Shown: positions 1 through 10,422, counted from the stretch's first letter. The stretch is 64,000 nucleotides of DNA from Chitinibacter sp. FCG-7 (GCF_040047665.1 NZ_CP157355.1:2542001-2606000); one strand, 5' to 3'. Notes: generated by a model from the letters alone, not told the origin. Translations and numbers: made by a program.

Positions 1-136
1 GCGTGTCTTCGGCGGCAATCACATCGGCCTGCTTTAATACGGCCAGTGCACGTTCGGTAATATCACCCAGATTACCGATTGGCGTGGCAACCACATATAA
101 TGCAGACTTGCTGACAGGAATATCAGGCTTATGCAC
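1..136 (-). CDS. rsmI: RsmI, 16S rRNA 2'-O-ribose C1402 methyltransferase (N-terminal part, cut by window edge)
   Basis: Only the first 45 codons are in the window. The translation contains [16 protein letters not shown] at about residues 12-27 and ends in AEDT, the hallmark start of the RsmI/YraL family, which methylates the 2'-OH of C1402 in 16S rRNA using SAM. I chose the GTG at 134-136 as start because an AAGGAG ribosome site (146-151) lies 9 bases before it; there is no ATG in a better position. The gene is divergent from lpoA, the same arrangement as yraL/yraM in enterobacteria. The rest of the gene lies outside the window. Confidence 0.9.
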   Translation of the reverse strand, partial: MHKPDIPVSKSALYVVATPIGNLGDITERALAVLKQADVIAAEDT

Positions 137-1285
137 GTAAAAAATCTCCTTGGCTCGCAGATCAAAACCGTTGACGCTGCGGCTACTTTGGCAAAAGCGG
201 CCGCCATCAAGTCGTTTGACGCAGCCCGATTTGTTGCCCGGCTTGCGGGTATGAGTGCGCTACTATACGTCTCGCTAGGCGTCACGGCCACTGTTGCGCA
301 CGCCGAGGAAGAAGTGACTGCGGCCAAAACAGGTTATATCGCGCTCTTGCTGCCCGGCCATGCCAAGGCGTTCAAACCGGCGGTAGACCAGATTCGTGCC
401 GGTGTTCTGGCCGCTGAGCGCGTGCACGGCGGTGGTGATTCGCCACCGCTGCGAATGTTTGATACCAGCGACAAGGAAGAAGACGTCCAGGCTCAGTACC
501 AAAAAGCGGTGGACGGTGGCGCGGTGGCGGTGATTGGCCCTTTGACCAAGTCGGCGCTTAATTTTCTGGCCGATAGTACCGATTTGACCGTGCCGGTGAT
601 CGCGCTCAATGGTTTTGACGCCACTACCTTGCCACAAGGCAAGCTTTATAGTTTTGGTCTGGGCGTGGAAGCCGATGCTGCGGCAACCGCTCAATTAATG
701 AAGCTTGATGGCCTGCAACAGGTGGTTGTTTTGCAAACAGGGGATTCAATTGCCCAGCGGCTGGCGCAAAGTTTTGTTGCCGCTTGGCGCGGGCACACTG
801 GCGGCGAGCCGGTGATGATTACCATTGCCAATCCGCGCCGTGATGCGGTGCAATTGAAAGCGCAATTGGCCGAGGTGTCGGCCGATGCCGTGTTTCTGGC
901 GATGGATGCCAAGGCAGCCCGGGCAATCCGGCCATTTCTGGGTAATGAGCGCGCCATCTATGCCACCAGCCAGATCAACCCCGGACGTTTGCCTGCTACC
1001 ACGCTGATTGACCTGGCTGGAATCAAATATCTGGACATGCCCTGGTTGGCCAACCCTACCCAGGAAGGCTACGAGTTGTACGATAGAGTGCGTTCGAGTT
1101 CGAATGATCTGGAGAGATTGTTTGCGCTGGGGCTTGATGCGTGGCGAATTGCCGCCATCTTGTCTGCAGGGGGTCAGCTTGAGCGTCTGGACGGCGTCAC
1201 CGGCATCCTGAGTCTGGGCACCGATAATATTGTTCAGCGCGATATGCAGCTCAGAACCATGGGCCAGCCGGATGGCAGCCGATGA
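131..1285 (+). CDS. lpoA: LpoA/YraM-type penicillin-binding protein activator (periplasmic-binding-protein fold)
   Basis: The 384-residue product has a signal-peptide-like hydrophobic stretch (about residues 41-58, ending VAHA before EEE). A type I periplasmic-binding-like domain follows (YIALLLPGH near residue 69; [13 protein letters not shown] near 130), as in the C-terminal half of E. coli LpoA, which stimulates PBP1A. The N-terminal TPR half of enterobacterial LpoA is missing and no lipobox Cys is seen, so it would be a short soluble or signal-anchored form. The start is uncertain: the ATG at 131 overlaps the rsmI start, TTG at 188 would give a positively charged n-region, and ATG at 251 starts just before the hydrophobic core. 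None has a clear ribosome site. The stop overlaps yraN by ATGA. The function follows from the conserved lpoA-yraN-diaA-dolP order as well as from the sequence. Confidence 0.8.
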   Translation: MHVKNLLGSQIKTVDAAATLAKAAAIKSFDAARFVARLAGMSALLYVSLGVTATVAHAEEEVTAAKTGYIALLLPGHAKAFKPAVDQIRAGVLAAERVHGGGDSPPLRMFDTSDKEEDVQAQYQKAVDGGAVAVIGPLTKSALNFLADSTDLTVPVIALNGFDATTLPQGKLYSFGLGVEADAAATAQLMKLDGLQQVVVLQTGDSIAQRLAQSFVAAWRGHTGGEPVMITIANPRRDAVQLKAQLAEVSADAVFLAMDAKAARAIRPFLGNERAIYATSQINPGRLPATTLIDLAGIKYLDMPWLANPTQEGYELYDRVRSSSNDLERLFALGLDAWRIAAILSAGGQLERLDGVTGILSLGTDNIVQRDMQLRTMGQPDGSR

Positions 1286-1617
1286 ATGACAAAGGCCAGC
1301 TGGCCGAGCAGCAGGCTGCGGCCTATCTGATCGAGCACGGGCTGACCATTCTGGCGCGCAACTGGTCGTGCCGCCACGGTGAAATAGATCTGGTGGCGCA
1401 AGACGGCAAGCAGCTGGTTTTTGTTGAAGTTCGCATGCGCCAATCGAACCGTTTTGGCGGCGCTGCGGCCAGTATTACCCCGGCCAAGCAGGCCAAGCTC
1501 TGGGCCAGTGCCCAACAGTATTTGCAAGGCATCAAATCACCGCCTGCGTGCCGGTTTGATGCCATTTGTATCGATGGCCAGACCATTTCCTGGCTGAAAA
1601 ACTGCATTAGCGCCTAA
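1282..1617 (+). CDS. yraN: YraN family protein (UPF0102, endonuclease-like fold)
   Basis: At 111 residues it has the normal family length. It carries the diagnostic GEIDLV (about 33-38) and LVFVEVRMR (about 45-53) motifs of the restriction-endonuclease-like UPF0102 family, including the acidic residues of a PD-(D/E)xK-type core. The biological role of the family is not established. The ATG overlaps the lpoA stop (ATGA), so translation is probably coupled. It is the second gene of the envelope/DNA-initiation cluster lpoA-yraN-diaA-dolP. Confidence 0.9.
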   Translation: MNDKGQLAEQQAAAYLIEHGLTILARNWSCRHGEIDLVAQDGKQLVFVEVRMRQSNRFGGAAASITPAKQAKLWASAQQYLQGIKSPPACRFDAICIDGQTISWLKNCISA

Positions 1618-1667
1618 GCCGGATGAACCGTATCGGCTATTGCGCCAAGGCAAATAAAAAAGGATAA

Positions 1668-2260
<593 letters not shown>

Positions 2261-2261
<1 letters not shown>

Positions 2262-2839
2262 TGAAACGTCTGATAACTGCCGCTTTGCTGGTCAGCAGCC
2301 TGAGCGCCTGCGTGCCGCTGGTGGTCGCCGGTGGCGTGGCCGTTGGGGCCTGGATCGGCTCTGATCCGCGCCCGAGTCTGACGATCAAACAGGACACGAC
2401 GCTGGGTGCCAATATCAGCGCACGGCTGGTCGATGAATGGAAAGAGAGGGCACACGTTACGGTGAATACCTTCAATGGTCAGGTTTTGCTGACCGGTGAA
2501 GTGCCCGATGCCGCTGCCAAAGCGCGCGCCGAGGAAATCGCCCGCTCGTTTGCCCAAACCAGACGCGTATTTAATGAGCTGTATGTGGGGCCGGTTTCCA
2601 CGACGAGCGAGCGCCTGAATGACACCCAGCTGACCACCCGGGTTAAGAGCGCATTGCTCACCGCAGCAGGTGATGCTTCGGCCGTGCATCTGCAGGTGAT
2701 TACCGAGCGCTCAACCGTGTATTTGCTCGGCATGAGTCAGCCAGCGCTGGCCGATAAAGCCGCCAATCTTGCCGCCTCAGTCTCAGGCGTAAGCCGCGTG
2801 GTCAAGCTGGTGCAGCCGCTGCAACCTTTGCCGCAATAG
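2261..2839 (+). CDS. dolP: BON-domain outer-membrane lipoprotein, DolP/YraP-like
   Basis: The 192-residue precursor has a lipoprotein signal with lipobox LSAC (Cys17), so it should be lipidated and sent to the outer membrane. Two BON modules follow, about residues 45-115 and 120-188, with the typical G-x-V-x-L-x-G turns (FNGQVLLTGEV and ERSTVYLLGMS). E. coli DolP (YraP) supports outer-membrane integrity and BAM function at division sites. The gene overlaps the SIS gene by one base (TAATG) and closes the lpoA-yraN-diaA-dolP run. A 49-bp palindromic repeat follows 30 bases after the stop. Confidence 0.88.
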
Positions 2840-2869
2840 ACTGGCGCTTGCGCCAACCCGTAACAATGG

Positions 2870-2918
2870 GGGTATATGCCTGAAGCGATTTTCAATATTA
2901 GCTTGCAGGTATATACCC
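2870..2918 (+). repeat. 49-bp GGGTAT-N37-ATACCC palindrome, copy 1
   Basis: It begins GGGTATAT and ends ATATACCC, with inner CTGAAGC (positions 11-17) and TGCAG (35-39), giving a long imperfect stem. It lies between the convergent genes dolP and tesA and ends 2 bases short of the tesA stop codon. This is one of the most complete copies in the window. A role in termination or mRNA stability is possible, but there is no T-tract. Confidence 0.85.
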
Positions 2919-2920
2919 CT

Positions 2921-3521
2921 TTATATTTGAAAGTCTTTCAGAATGTACTGCAGCAAAATCGGCTGTGCTGCAGCCGTGGGGTGGAGCTGGTCGGGCTGGA
3001 AATAGCGGTTTTGCTGAATAATCGGCTCGAGCAAAAACGGGCTCAGGCTGACTTTGTATGTTTTGGCCAGCTCAGGATACGCCGCCGCAAATTGCCGGGT
3101 GTAGCTGGCGCCGTAATTGGGCGGCATCTGCATACCGATTAGATGCACTTTGGCACCTGCGTTTTGCGCCTGTTTGATCATGCTGCCCAGGTTCTGTTTC
3201 ATGCTGGCAATCGGCAGGCCGCGTAGCCCGTCGTTGGAGCCCAGCGCCAGAATCACCCACTTGGGTTGATGCTGTTTCAGGCTGGCGGGGAACCTTGTGA
3301 GTCCTCCGGCAGTCGTTTCACCTGAGACGCTGGCATTGACGATCCGGTATTTTTTGCCCTGCTTTGCCAGATTTTGTTCCAGCAGTTTGGGCCAAGCCTG
3401 ATTGGCGGCGATGCCATAGCCTGCCGACAAGCTGTCGCCAAACACCAGAATAACCGGTTCTGCCGCCTGCACTGCGTGCATCGCCAGGGCGCTACCAATA
3501 CTGATAAGGATGCGTTTGAAC

Positions 3522-3523
<2 letters not shown>
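2921..3523 (-). CDS. tesA: TesA-type GDSL lysophospholipase/arylesterase
   Basis: From the ATG at 3521-3523 the protein is 200 residues, with a signal peptide (KRIL, hydrophobic core, AVQAAEP near 17-23) and the SGNH blocks in order: FGDSLSAGYG (28-37, catalytic Ser31), the GGLT and LGSNDGLRG blocks, and PDQLHP near the C-terminus supplying the catalytic Asp and His. This is the periplasmic acyl-CoA thioesterase I / protease I / lysophospholipase L1 family. An upstream in-frame extension to 3715 was rejected because it runs through the divergent ABC gene and would bury the signal peptide. The neighbouring lolD/ybbA-ybbP pair is the classic tesA partner. Confidence 0.93.
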
Positions 3524-4244
<721 letters not shown>

Positions 4245-4246
4245 TC

Positions 4247-6721
4247 ATGGCAAACCTTGCGACACGCTGGGCTCCGCTACGCCTGCACTGGCGGCTGTTT
4301 GCGCGCAGCATGGCGGCGGGCGAATACAAAACACTGCTGCTGGCGCTGGTCATTGCGATTGCCTCGCTCACTGCCGTGGGCATGCTGACCGAGCGCGTAC
4401 AGCGCTTGCTGCTGGGGCAGGCCAATCAATTGCAGGCGGCCGATGCCGTGCTGGTGTCTGATCATGTCATTGCGCCGACGGCAGCGCAGCTGGCGCAACA
4501 GTATGGTTTGCAAACGGCCAGCACGGCCACCTTTCCGTCGATGGTCAGCTTTGGCGAACAAACGAGTCTGGCTTCGGTGAAAGCCGCCAGCGCCAGCTAT
4601 CCCTTGCGCGGCAAACTGGCTCTGCTGCCGCCCGCACAAAATGCAATGCTGCGCAGCGGCGAAGCGCTGATCGACGCCCGCTTGCAGGCGGTGCTGGGTG
4701 TCAAGACCGGGCAAACGATCCAAGTTGGCCAGCTCAATCTGACAGTACGCGGCATTATTGATCGCGAGCCTGACGCGGCGTTTGATTTTTCCAGCCTGCA
4801 AGCTCGCCTGCTGATGAGTGAGGCCGATCTGGCCGCCAGCGGCTTGCTCGGCTTTGGCAGCCGGGTGAAATACCGGCTGATGGTGGCCGGAGAAGAAGCG
4901 CAGGTTGAGCAGTGGCAGTCGAGCATGAAGCCCAAGCTCGCGCGCGGCGAAAGCCTGGAAAACGTGCGTGAATCGCGCCCCGAGCTGAAGCAGTCGATTG
5001 ATCGTGCTGAGCGCTTTTTGCGGCTGGCCGCGCTGCTGGCTGGCGTGCTGGCAGCGGTGGCGATTGTGCTGGCCGCCCGGCGCTTTGCCTTGCGGCACTT
5101 TGATACCGTGGCTTTGCTGCGTACACTGGGCGCGAGCCAGCGTAAGGTGCGCGCTATTTTGCTGAGCCAGCTATTATTGCTCGCCGGTTTTGCTGCGGTA
5201 CTGGGCGGCGCACTGGCCTGGCTGGCGCAGACGGCGCTGGTCTGGCTGATCGCCGATCAACTGCCTGCGCCGCTGCCTGCCGGTACGCTATGGCCATGGG
5301 GCTGGGCCAGCTTGCTCGGCCTGGTGCTGTTGCTCGGCTCGGCTGGGCCGATTTTACTGACCCTGGCCAAAACGCCACCTTTGCGCGTGTTGCGCCGTGA
5401 TCTGAGCGTGAATGTGCATTGGGTCTGGCAATACGGCATCACTGTATTGTCCATGGTGGGTATCTTGCTGCAGATAGCTCAGGATATAAAGCTCGCGGCT
5501 ATAGTCGGTGGGGGTATTGTACTGGCGCTGGCTTTGGTGGCGTTGCTCTGCTACGGCGTGCTCAACCTGATGCAGCGCTACTTCAAGCGCGGTAGTCCCA
5601 AAATCGCCTTGCGGCAAATGCTGCGCCAGCCCGGCTTGCTGCTGGCGCAATTGGCCGCGCTAACCCTCGGGCTATGTGGTTTATGGTTATTAACCGTGGT
5701 GCAGAACGATTTGCTCGCGGCCTGGCGCGCGCAGGTGCCCGCCAATGCGCCCAATCATTTTGCCGTGAATATCCAGCCCGAGCAGCAGGCGCAATTTAGC
5801 CAGCTATTTGTGCAGGCCGGATTGCCGCAGCCCAAGGTGCAACCGATGATCCGTGGCCGCTGGGTGCTGCACAATCAGCAGATCGTCAAACCCGATAGCT
5901 ATGCCGAGCCACGCGCGCGGCGGCTTTCCGAGCGCGAATTCAATCTGTCATGGGGCGAGGACGAACGCGCTGATAATCAGCGCGTGCAAGGCCCGCCGCT
6001 CAATCAGCAGCAACCCGGCTGGTCGGTGGAGGCCGAGCTGGCCGAGCAGCTGGGCATCCGGTTGGGCGATGTACTGACTTTTGATATTGCCGGTGTGCCG
6101 GTGAGTGCGCCGGTGGTGAATTTGCGCAAGGTGAACTGGGGCTCGTTTCGCGCCAATTTCTTTGTGATCGGCTCCGAGGTGATGATGCGCGAGCAGCCCA
6201 GCAGCGCAATCAGCAGCTTTTATCTGCCCAAAACGCAGCCGCAGCTGATTCCCGATCTGGTTCGCTCCATGCCCAATATCACGGTGATCGACGTTGGGCA
6301 GGTGCTGGCGCAGGTTGAATCGGTGATTAGCCTGGCGTCAGCCGCCCTGCGGCTGGTGTTTGTGATGTGCGTGCTGGCGGGGTTGACGGTATTGCTGGCG
6401 GCGCTGGACACCAATGAGGCCGAGCGACGACGCGAAGCAGCGCTGATGCGCTCGCTGGGCGCTAGTACGCGGCGCATTGCGCAAATCTGGTGGCTGGAAA
6501 GCCTGTTTCTCGGTGCCGTGGCAGGCCTGATGGCCGGTCTGGTTGCCGCCATTGGCGCCTGGTATATCGCCTACAGCGTGTTCAATCTGCCGTGGCTTAT
6601 CAACTGGGCTTTACCGCTGTACTCCGCCGTGGCCGGCATGATGCTAACCGCTTTAACAGTCGGGCGACGCTTGCTCGCGCTGGCGAGGACAACGCCCATG
6701 CTGATGCTGCAGGCGGATTAA
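4247..6721 (+). CDS. ybbP: YbbP-type FtsX-family ABC transporter permease
   Basis: At 824 residues this is a long MacB/FtsX-fold permease. A first transmembrane segment (about 25-45) is followed by a large periplasmic domain, three or more transmembrane segments around 260-400, central membrane segments near 395-445 and 465-490, a second periplasmic domain, and a final FtsX domain with helices near 700-810 (including LAALDTNEAERRREAALMRSLGA). The duplicated arrangement is that of YbbP. It pairs with the ATPase just upstream, and in E. coli the ybbAP genes adjoin tesA. The substrate is unknown; lysophospholipid or lipoprotein handling is suggested only by context. Confidence 0.9.
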   Translation: MANLATRWAPLRLHWRLFARSMAAGEYKTLLLALVIAIASLTAVGMLTERVQRLLLGQANQLQAADAVLVSDHVIAPTAAQLAQQYGLQTASTATFPSMVSFGEQTSLASVKAASASYPLRGKLALLPPAQNAMLRSGEALIDARLQAVLGVKTGQTIQVGQLNLTVRGIIDREPDAAFDFSSLQARLLMSEADLAASGLLGFGSRVKYRLMVAGEEAQVEQWQSSMKPKLARGESLENVRESRPELKQSIDRAERFLRLAALLAGVLAAVAIVLAARRFALRHFDTVALLRTLGASQRKVRAILLSQLLLLAGFAAVLGGALAWLAQTALVWLIADQLPAPLPAGTLWPWGWASLLGLVLLLGSAGPILLTLAKTPPLRVLRRDLSVNVHWVWQYGITVLSMVGILLQIAQDIKLAAIVGGGIVLALALVALLCYGVLNLMQRYFKRGSPKIALRQMLRQPGLLLAQLAALTLGLCGLWLLTVVQNDLLAAWRAQVPANAPNHFAVNIQPEQQAQFSQLFVQAGLPQPKVQPMIRGRWVLHNQQIVKPDSYAEPRARRLSEREFNLSWGEDERADNQRVQGPPLNQQQPGWSVEAELAEQLGIRLGDVLTFDIAGVPVSAPVVNLRKVNWGSFRANFFVIGSEVMMREQPSSAISSFYLPKTQPQLIPDLVRSMPNITVIDVGQVLAQVESVISLASAALRLVFVMCVLAGLTVLLAALDTNEAERRREAALMRSLGASTRRIAQIWWLESLFLGAVAGLMAGLVAAIGAWYIAYSVFNLPWLINWALPLYSAVAGMMLTALTVGRRLLALARTTPMLMLQAD

Positions 6722-6732
6722 ATCAAACGGGT

Positions 6733-7173
6733 ATGGGGCTTAATGTGGATTTTGATGAATTTTTGGTTTTGTTGGACAAAGGGACTGAGTTGCCGTTTGA
6801 TAAAATTCATCAGGCAATGACAAGTTATATTGCGATTTTTGTTGAATGCAATGTATCCCCGCCCCTGAAGTCGTTGTTGCTTGAATTGATTCAATGTGCA
6901 TTGGATTATTTGAGCGGAAAAATAGATGGTCATGCACTCTTAGAGGCGCGCACTACTGCTTGGCACTTGTTTGATAGGCAAGAGAGAAATTCACCAGCCC
7001 AATTTTCGACGCGACTGGTTCTTTGTTGTCTTTATGACGAGCAGTCGTCGGAGATTGATGAAATGGGTCTTGAGTTCTTCTTCGAGACTCTTTTCTCCAT
7101 TGCTGATGATGCGGCAGAGAATGAGTCCTTCAAGTTTGCAAGGTATCTTGCTGATCATCTTGAGTTGGTGTGA
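6733..7173 (+). CDS. Hypothetical acidic protein, AT-rich orphan
   Basis: I do not recognise this 146-residue protein. It starts at the ATG at 6733, 11 bases after the ybbP stop. The sequence is acidic and helical-looking (FDEFLVLLDKGTELPFDK, QSSEIDEMGLEFFFETLF), with no signal peptide or membrane segment. Its base composition is clearly more AT-rich than ybbP, and codons such as TTG, GAT and AAA dominate, suggesting acquisition from elsewhere. Size and character resemble small immunity-type proteins, but no toxin partner is adjacent, so that is only a guess. A longer frame opening inside ybbP is an artefact. Confidence 0.65.
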   Translation: MGLNVDFDEFLVLLDKGTELPFDKIHQAMTSYIAIFVECNVSPPLKSLLLELIQCALDYLSGKIDGHALLEARTTAWHLFDRQERNSPAQFSTRLVLCCLYDEQSSEIDEMGLEFFFETLFSIADDAAENESFKFARYLADHLELV

Positions 7174-7315
7174 TTTTTATTTCTTACGCGGTAGTAAATC
7201 TGGTGGACTGGTAATAATTTCACGTCTTTATTGTGCCTAGATTTGTGCCAGCGCAAAATATGCTACCCCAGCTAAGCGCATGCTCACCCTTAATATTGAT
7301 CTGAGGTGGTGAGTC

Positions 7316-8236
7316 ATGTTTATTCTTGAGCAAGGGCAGGTTGAGCGCTTGTGCCAGAGCTATCTGGGCGGAAACGCGACTGCCGTAGAAAAAATTACCG
7401 GCTTTCAGGCCGACGTGTATCTGGTACAAGTGGGGCGTTTGCGTGCCGTGCTCAAATGCTACCGCCAGCCTCATCAGGCGCAGCGTGAGGCGCAGGCACT
7501 CAACCAGTTGCGCCAATACGTGCATGGTCTGGCGCTGCCTGAAGTGATCGCCGTACATCAGCCCGGCCAGCAAGGCGAAGCGCTGGTGCTGACGTATATT
7601 CACGGGGCTCCCGCCAGCCATGAGCTGGAATCGCCCATTGAAATCGACCGCTTTGCCGATGATTTTGTTGACTGGCTGCGCGGCCTGCACGCGATTAGCT
7701 GCGAAATGGGTTTTCAGGACGAAGCCGGGCAATGGCACAGCCAGTTTGCCGCTGCCTATCAGGCCGATCTGCAGGCGCGTATTGTCTGGCTCAATGGCCA
7801 CAACGCGGCACAATGGATCAGCCAGCCGCTGCGCGACGACCTGATCGAGTTGGCGGGCAAATTTGCGCAATTGCCGCTGTCAAACCGCCAGACCAGCAGC
7901 ATCATCCATGGCGACGCGCACGCGGCCAATTTTCTGGTAAATCCGGACACGCACCGCCTGTGCGGCGTGATTGATCCGGGTATGGTGCGTTTTAGCCATT
8001 GTGAGCTGGATCTGGTGCAGCTCGATACCGTGCGGCCGGATTTGAAATTGCTGGGCAATTATCTGACTAAATCAGACTTTGATCCGGGTATACGCCTGCG
8101 GCTGGCTTTCTTTGCCGTCTTCAGCGATATACATCAGGTAGCACAGACTGGTGTCTGCGATGAGGCCACTTTAATGCGCAAACTGAGCAAGGTGCAACGT
8201 TTGCTTGATGCGGCAGCGGTAGCGCCAATGTCATAA
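7316..8236 (+). CDS. APH/choline-kinase-fold phosphotransferase
   Basis: This 306-residue protein has the aminoglycoside-phosphotransferase fold. The catalytic loop IIHGDAHAANFLV (about 197-209) carries Asp and Asn, and VIDPGMV (about 222-228) replaces the DFG-type metal motif. An invariant Lys is plausible in AVLKCYRQP (about 43-51). Members phosphorylate small alcohols such as choline, homoserine, fructosamine or antibiotics; the substrate cannot be set from sequence. A GAGGTGGTGAG stretch precedes the ATG. It is a single gene, convergent with recQ, and neighbours give no pathway clue. Confidence 0.8.
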   Translation: MFILEQGQVERLCQSYLGGNATAVEKITGFQADVYLVQVGRLRAVLKCYRQPHQAQREAQALNQLRQYVHGLALPEVIAVHQPGQQGEALVLTYIHGAPASHELESPIEIDRFADDFVDWLRGLHAISCEMGFQDEAGQWHSQFAAAYQADLQARIVWLNGHNAAQWISQPLRDDLIELAGKFAQLPLSNRQTSSIIHGDAHAANFLVNPDTHRLCGVIDPGMVRFSHCELDLVQLDTVRPDLKLLGNYLTKSDFDPGIRLRLAFFAVFSDIHQVAQTGVCDEATLMRKLSKVQRLLDAAAVAPMS

Positions 8237-8351
8237 GATCATCGCGGTTTCAGTGAGGTAGGGCGTATTTGACGCGTAGCGGCAATACGCCTGAAATGCT
8301 GAGGTCTGGCGTAGTGCCTGCGGCGACGACGCTCTACGGTGTTGATTTGAA

Positions 8352-8400
8352 GGGTATCTTCTTGAGGCTATTGATAATAAATAGCTTGGTTCCTATACCT
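8352..8400 (+). repeat. 49-bp GGGTAT-N37-ATACCC palindrome, copy 2 (slightly decayed)
   Basis: It begins GGGTAT and ends ATACCT with the standard 49-bp span and inner TTGAGGC. It lies between the convergent phosphotransferase gene and recQ, just before the GTCTCAC heptamer array. Confidence 0.65.
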
Positions 8401-8417
8401 AGGGTTAGTATTCTGCC

Positions 8418-8480
8418 GTCTCACGTCTCACGTCTCACGTCTCACGTCTCGCGTCTCACGTCTCACGTCTCACGTCTCAC
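8418..8480. repeat. Nine tandem GTCTCAC heptamers
   Basis: Nine 7-base units run head to tail from 8418 to 8480. Eight are GTCTCAC and the fifth is GTCTCGC. On the minus strand they read GTGAGAC, and the last unit supplies the TGA stop codon of recQ (8477-8479). Units are directly adjacent with no spacers, so this is a microsatellite-like array, not CRISPR. Related GTGAGG-type heptamers occur around the isc genes. Confidence 0.95.
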
Positions 8481-10291
8481 AGCCCCAGATAATTCTCGTT
8501 CAGTACGCGTAAAAATGCGTCGCCGTATTTTTCCAGCTTGCGATCACCCACACCGCTGATGCGCGAGAGCTCGTAATGGTCGAGCGGGCGCAGGCGAACC
8601 ATTTCTTTGAGCGTTGCGTCGCCGAACACATGGTAGGCGGGGGCTTCGATTTCGTCGGCCAGCTGCTTGCGCAGTTTGCGCAATGCTTGCCACAGCGCCT
8701 GATCGGCTTCGGAACTGAATTCGCTGCCTTTGTCGCCGCGATAGCTGAATTTCTCGGTACGCGCGCGCAGGTAGAGCGGGTTTTCGCCTTTTAAAAATGG
8801 GCGCGCTGCGTCGGTGAGTTGCAGCCCGCCGTGGCCGTCGGGCGAGAGTTGCAATGCGCCTTTGGCGAGCAGTTGGCGGAAAACAGCGCGCCAGCTGGCT
8901 TCGTCGATGTCTTTGCCGATGCCAAAGGTGCTGATTTTGTCGTGGAGATTGCTAATGACTTTGGCATTGCTTTTGCCGCGCAACACATCGACCAGATGGC
9001 CAACGCCAAAGCGGTTTCCGGTGCGATAAACGCACGATAATGCTTTTTGTGCGGCCTGAGACATTTCAACCAGTTGCGGCGGATTCAGGCAGTTGTCGCA
9101 GTTACCGCACGATGCAGCCTCTTCACCGAAGTAGGCCAGCAACACCGAACGACGACATTCGGTGGCTTCCACCAGCCCGAGCATGGCGTCGAGCTTGCGG
9201 CGCTCAACGTGTTTTTGCTCCTCCGGGCTGCCGCCTTGCTCGATCATTTCGGCCAGCAACATCACATCGTTCAAGCCATACGCGAGCCAGGCATTGGCGG
9301 GCAGACCATCGCGGCCGGCGCGGCCGGTTTCCTGATAGTAGTTTTCGATTGATTTGGGCAAATCCAGATGCGCGACAAAACGTACGTCGGGCTTGTTGAT
9401 GCCCATGCCAAAGGCAATCGTCGCCACCATCACCACGCCTTCTTCGCGCAGGAAGATTTGCTGGTGCTTGGCGCGCGTGCTGGCATCGAGCCCAGCGTGG
9501 TAGGGCAGTGCCCTGATTTCCTTGCTGCGCAGCCACGCAGCGGTGTCTTCGACTTTTTTGCGCGACAGGCAATACACAATACCCGAGTCGCCTTCGTGCT
9601 CCCGGCGCAGGAAGGTTAGCAATTGGTCGCGAGCCGTTTTTTTCTCAACCATCGTGTAGCGCAGATTGGGCCGATCGAAACTGGCGACAAATTCCTGCGC
9701 GTTTTCCAGCTGCAGCCGCTGTTTCATCTCGGCGCGCGTGGCGTGATCGGCCGTTGCGGTGAGCGCGATGCGCGGAATGCCGGGGAAATCGCTCGCCAGA
9801 ATCGACAGCGCCAGATATTCAGGGCGGAAATCATGCCCCCATTGCGACACGCAATGCGCTTCATCAATCGCAAACAGCGAAATATGCGCTTGACGCAGCA
9901 AGGACTGAAAACGCGTCGTCATCAGTCGCTCGGGCGCGACGTAGAGCAGCTTGAGCTGGCCGGAGAGAAAATCATTTTCTACTACGCGCGCAGCAGAGGC
10001 ATCCAGCGTTGAATTCAAAAAGGCGGCTGCCACGCCCAATTCTTTGAGCGCTTCGACTTGATCCTGCATTAGCGCAATCAGCGGTGAGACAACAATCGCG
10101 CAGCCCTCACGCACCAAAGCGGGGATTTGGTAGCACAGCGATTTGCCGCCGCCAGTGGGCATCAGAACCAGCGCATCTTGCCCTGCGCACAGGGTATTGA
10201 CGATCTGCTCCTGCTCGCCGCGAAAGGCGCGGTAGCCAAAGACGTGTTCCAGGCAATGCAGGGCGGGCGTATTGGGAGAGGTGTTTTGCAT
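8477..10291 (-). CDS. recQ: ATP-dependent DNA helicase RecQ
   Basis: The 604-residue protein has the full RecQ layout. Helicase motif I is MPTGGGKSLCYQIPA (about 41-55), and motif II is AIDEAHCVSQWGHDFRPEY, the DEAH box plus the aromatic-rich loop. Motif VI is QETGRAGRDGLP, and the zinc-binding RQC cysteines are CRRS...CGNCDNC. A C-terminal HRDC domain of about 75 residues contains YELSRISGVGDRKLEKYG. It unwinds DNA 3' to 5' in RecF-pathway recombination and fork repair. The stop codon lies within the GTCTCAC array. An ATG at 10289-10291 preceded by a purine-rich stretch is the natural start, as QNTSPNTPALHCLEHVFGYRAFR matches the family N-terminus. Confidence 0.97.
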   Translation of the reverse strand: MQNTSPNTPALHCLEHVFGYRAFRGEQEQIVNTLCAGQDALVLMPTGGGKSLCYQIPALVREGCAIVVSPLIALMQDQVEALKELGVAAAFLNSTLDASAARVVENDFLSGQLKLLYVAPERLMTTRFQSLLRQAHISLFAIDEAHCVSQWGHDFRPEYLALSILASDFPGIPRIALTATADHATRAEMKQRLQLENAQEFVASFDRPNLRYTMVEKKTARDQLLTFLRREHEGDSGIVYCLSRKKVEDTAAWLRSKEIRALPYHAGLDASTRAKHQQIFLREEGVVMVATIAFGMGINKPDVRFVAHLDLPKSIENYYQETGRAGRDGLPANAWLAYGLNDVMLLAEMIEQGGSPEEQKHVERRKLDAMLGLVEATECRRSVLLAYFGEEAASCGNCDNCLNPPQLVEMSQAAQKALSCVYRTGNRFGVGHLVDVLRGKSNAKVISNLHDKISTFGIGKDIDEASWRAVFRQLLAKGALQLSPDGHGGLQLTDAARPFLKGENPLYLRARTEKFSYRGDKGSEFSSEADQALWQALRKLRKQLADEIEAPAYHVFGDATLKEMVRLRPLDHYELSRISGVGDRKLEKYGDAFLRVLNENYLGL

Positions 10292-10373
10292 GACGGCGCT
10301 ATTGTACGCCGCTTGCGCCTGATCGTCGTTGAAATCAGATCAGGCGGGAGGAAGATCTACTTATACAGATGGT

Positions 10374-10422
10374 GAGTATTTGATTTTAGAGCTTGTTGGC
10401 CTTGGCTGGTGGCGATATACCC
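10374..10422 (+). repeat. 49-bp palindrome, copy 3 (decayed left arm)
   Basis: The left arm is GAGTAT, the right arm GATATACCC, with exact 49-bp spacing and inner TTTAGAGC. It abuts the stop codon of the small minus-strand ORF at 10423. Confidence 0.6.

Noticed and set aside
5458..5506. GGGTAT...ATAGTC with CTGCAGA inside ybbP
   Set aside because: The spacing is right but two bases of the right hexamer differ and the inner right arm is displaced; too weak to list.
6490..6732. Upstream extension of the AT-rich orphan ORF into ybbP
   Set aside because: The extension is an out-of-frame reading of ybbP, Arg-rich and with a different composition from the real protein.
8096..8134. GGGTATACGCCTG...CAGCGATATAC inside the phosphotransferase gene
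   Set aside because: It resembles the 49-bp element but the arms are 39 bp apart, so it fails the strict spacing rule.
8418..8480. Possible CRISPR array
   Set aside because: Units are 7 bp and directly adjacent with no unique spacers; no cas genes nearby.
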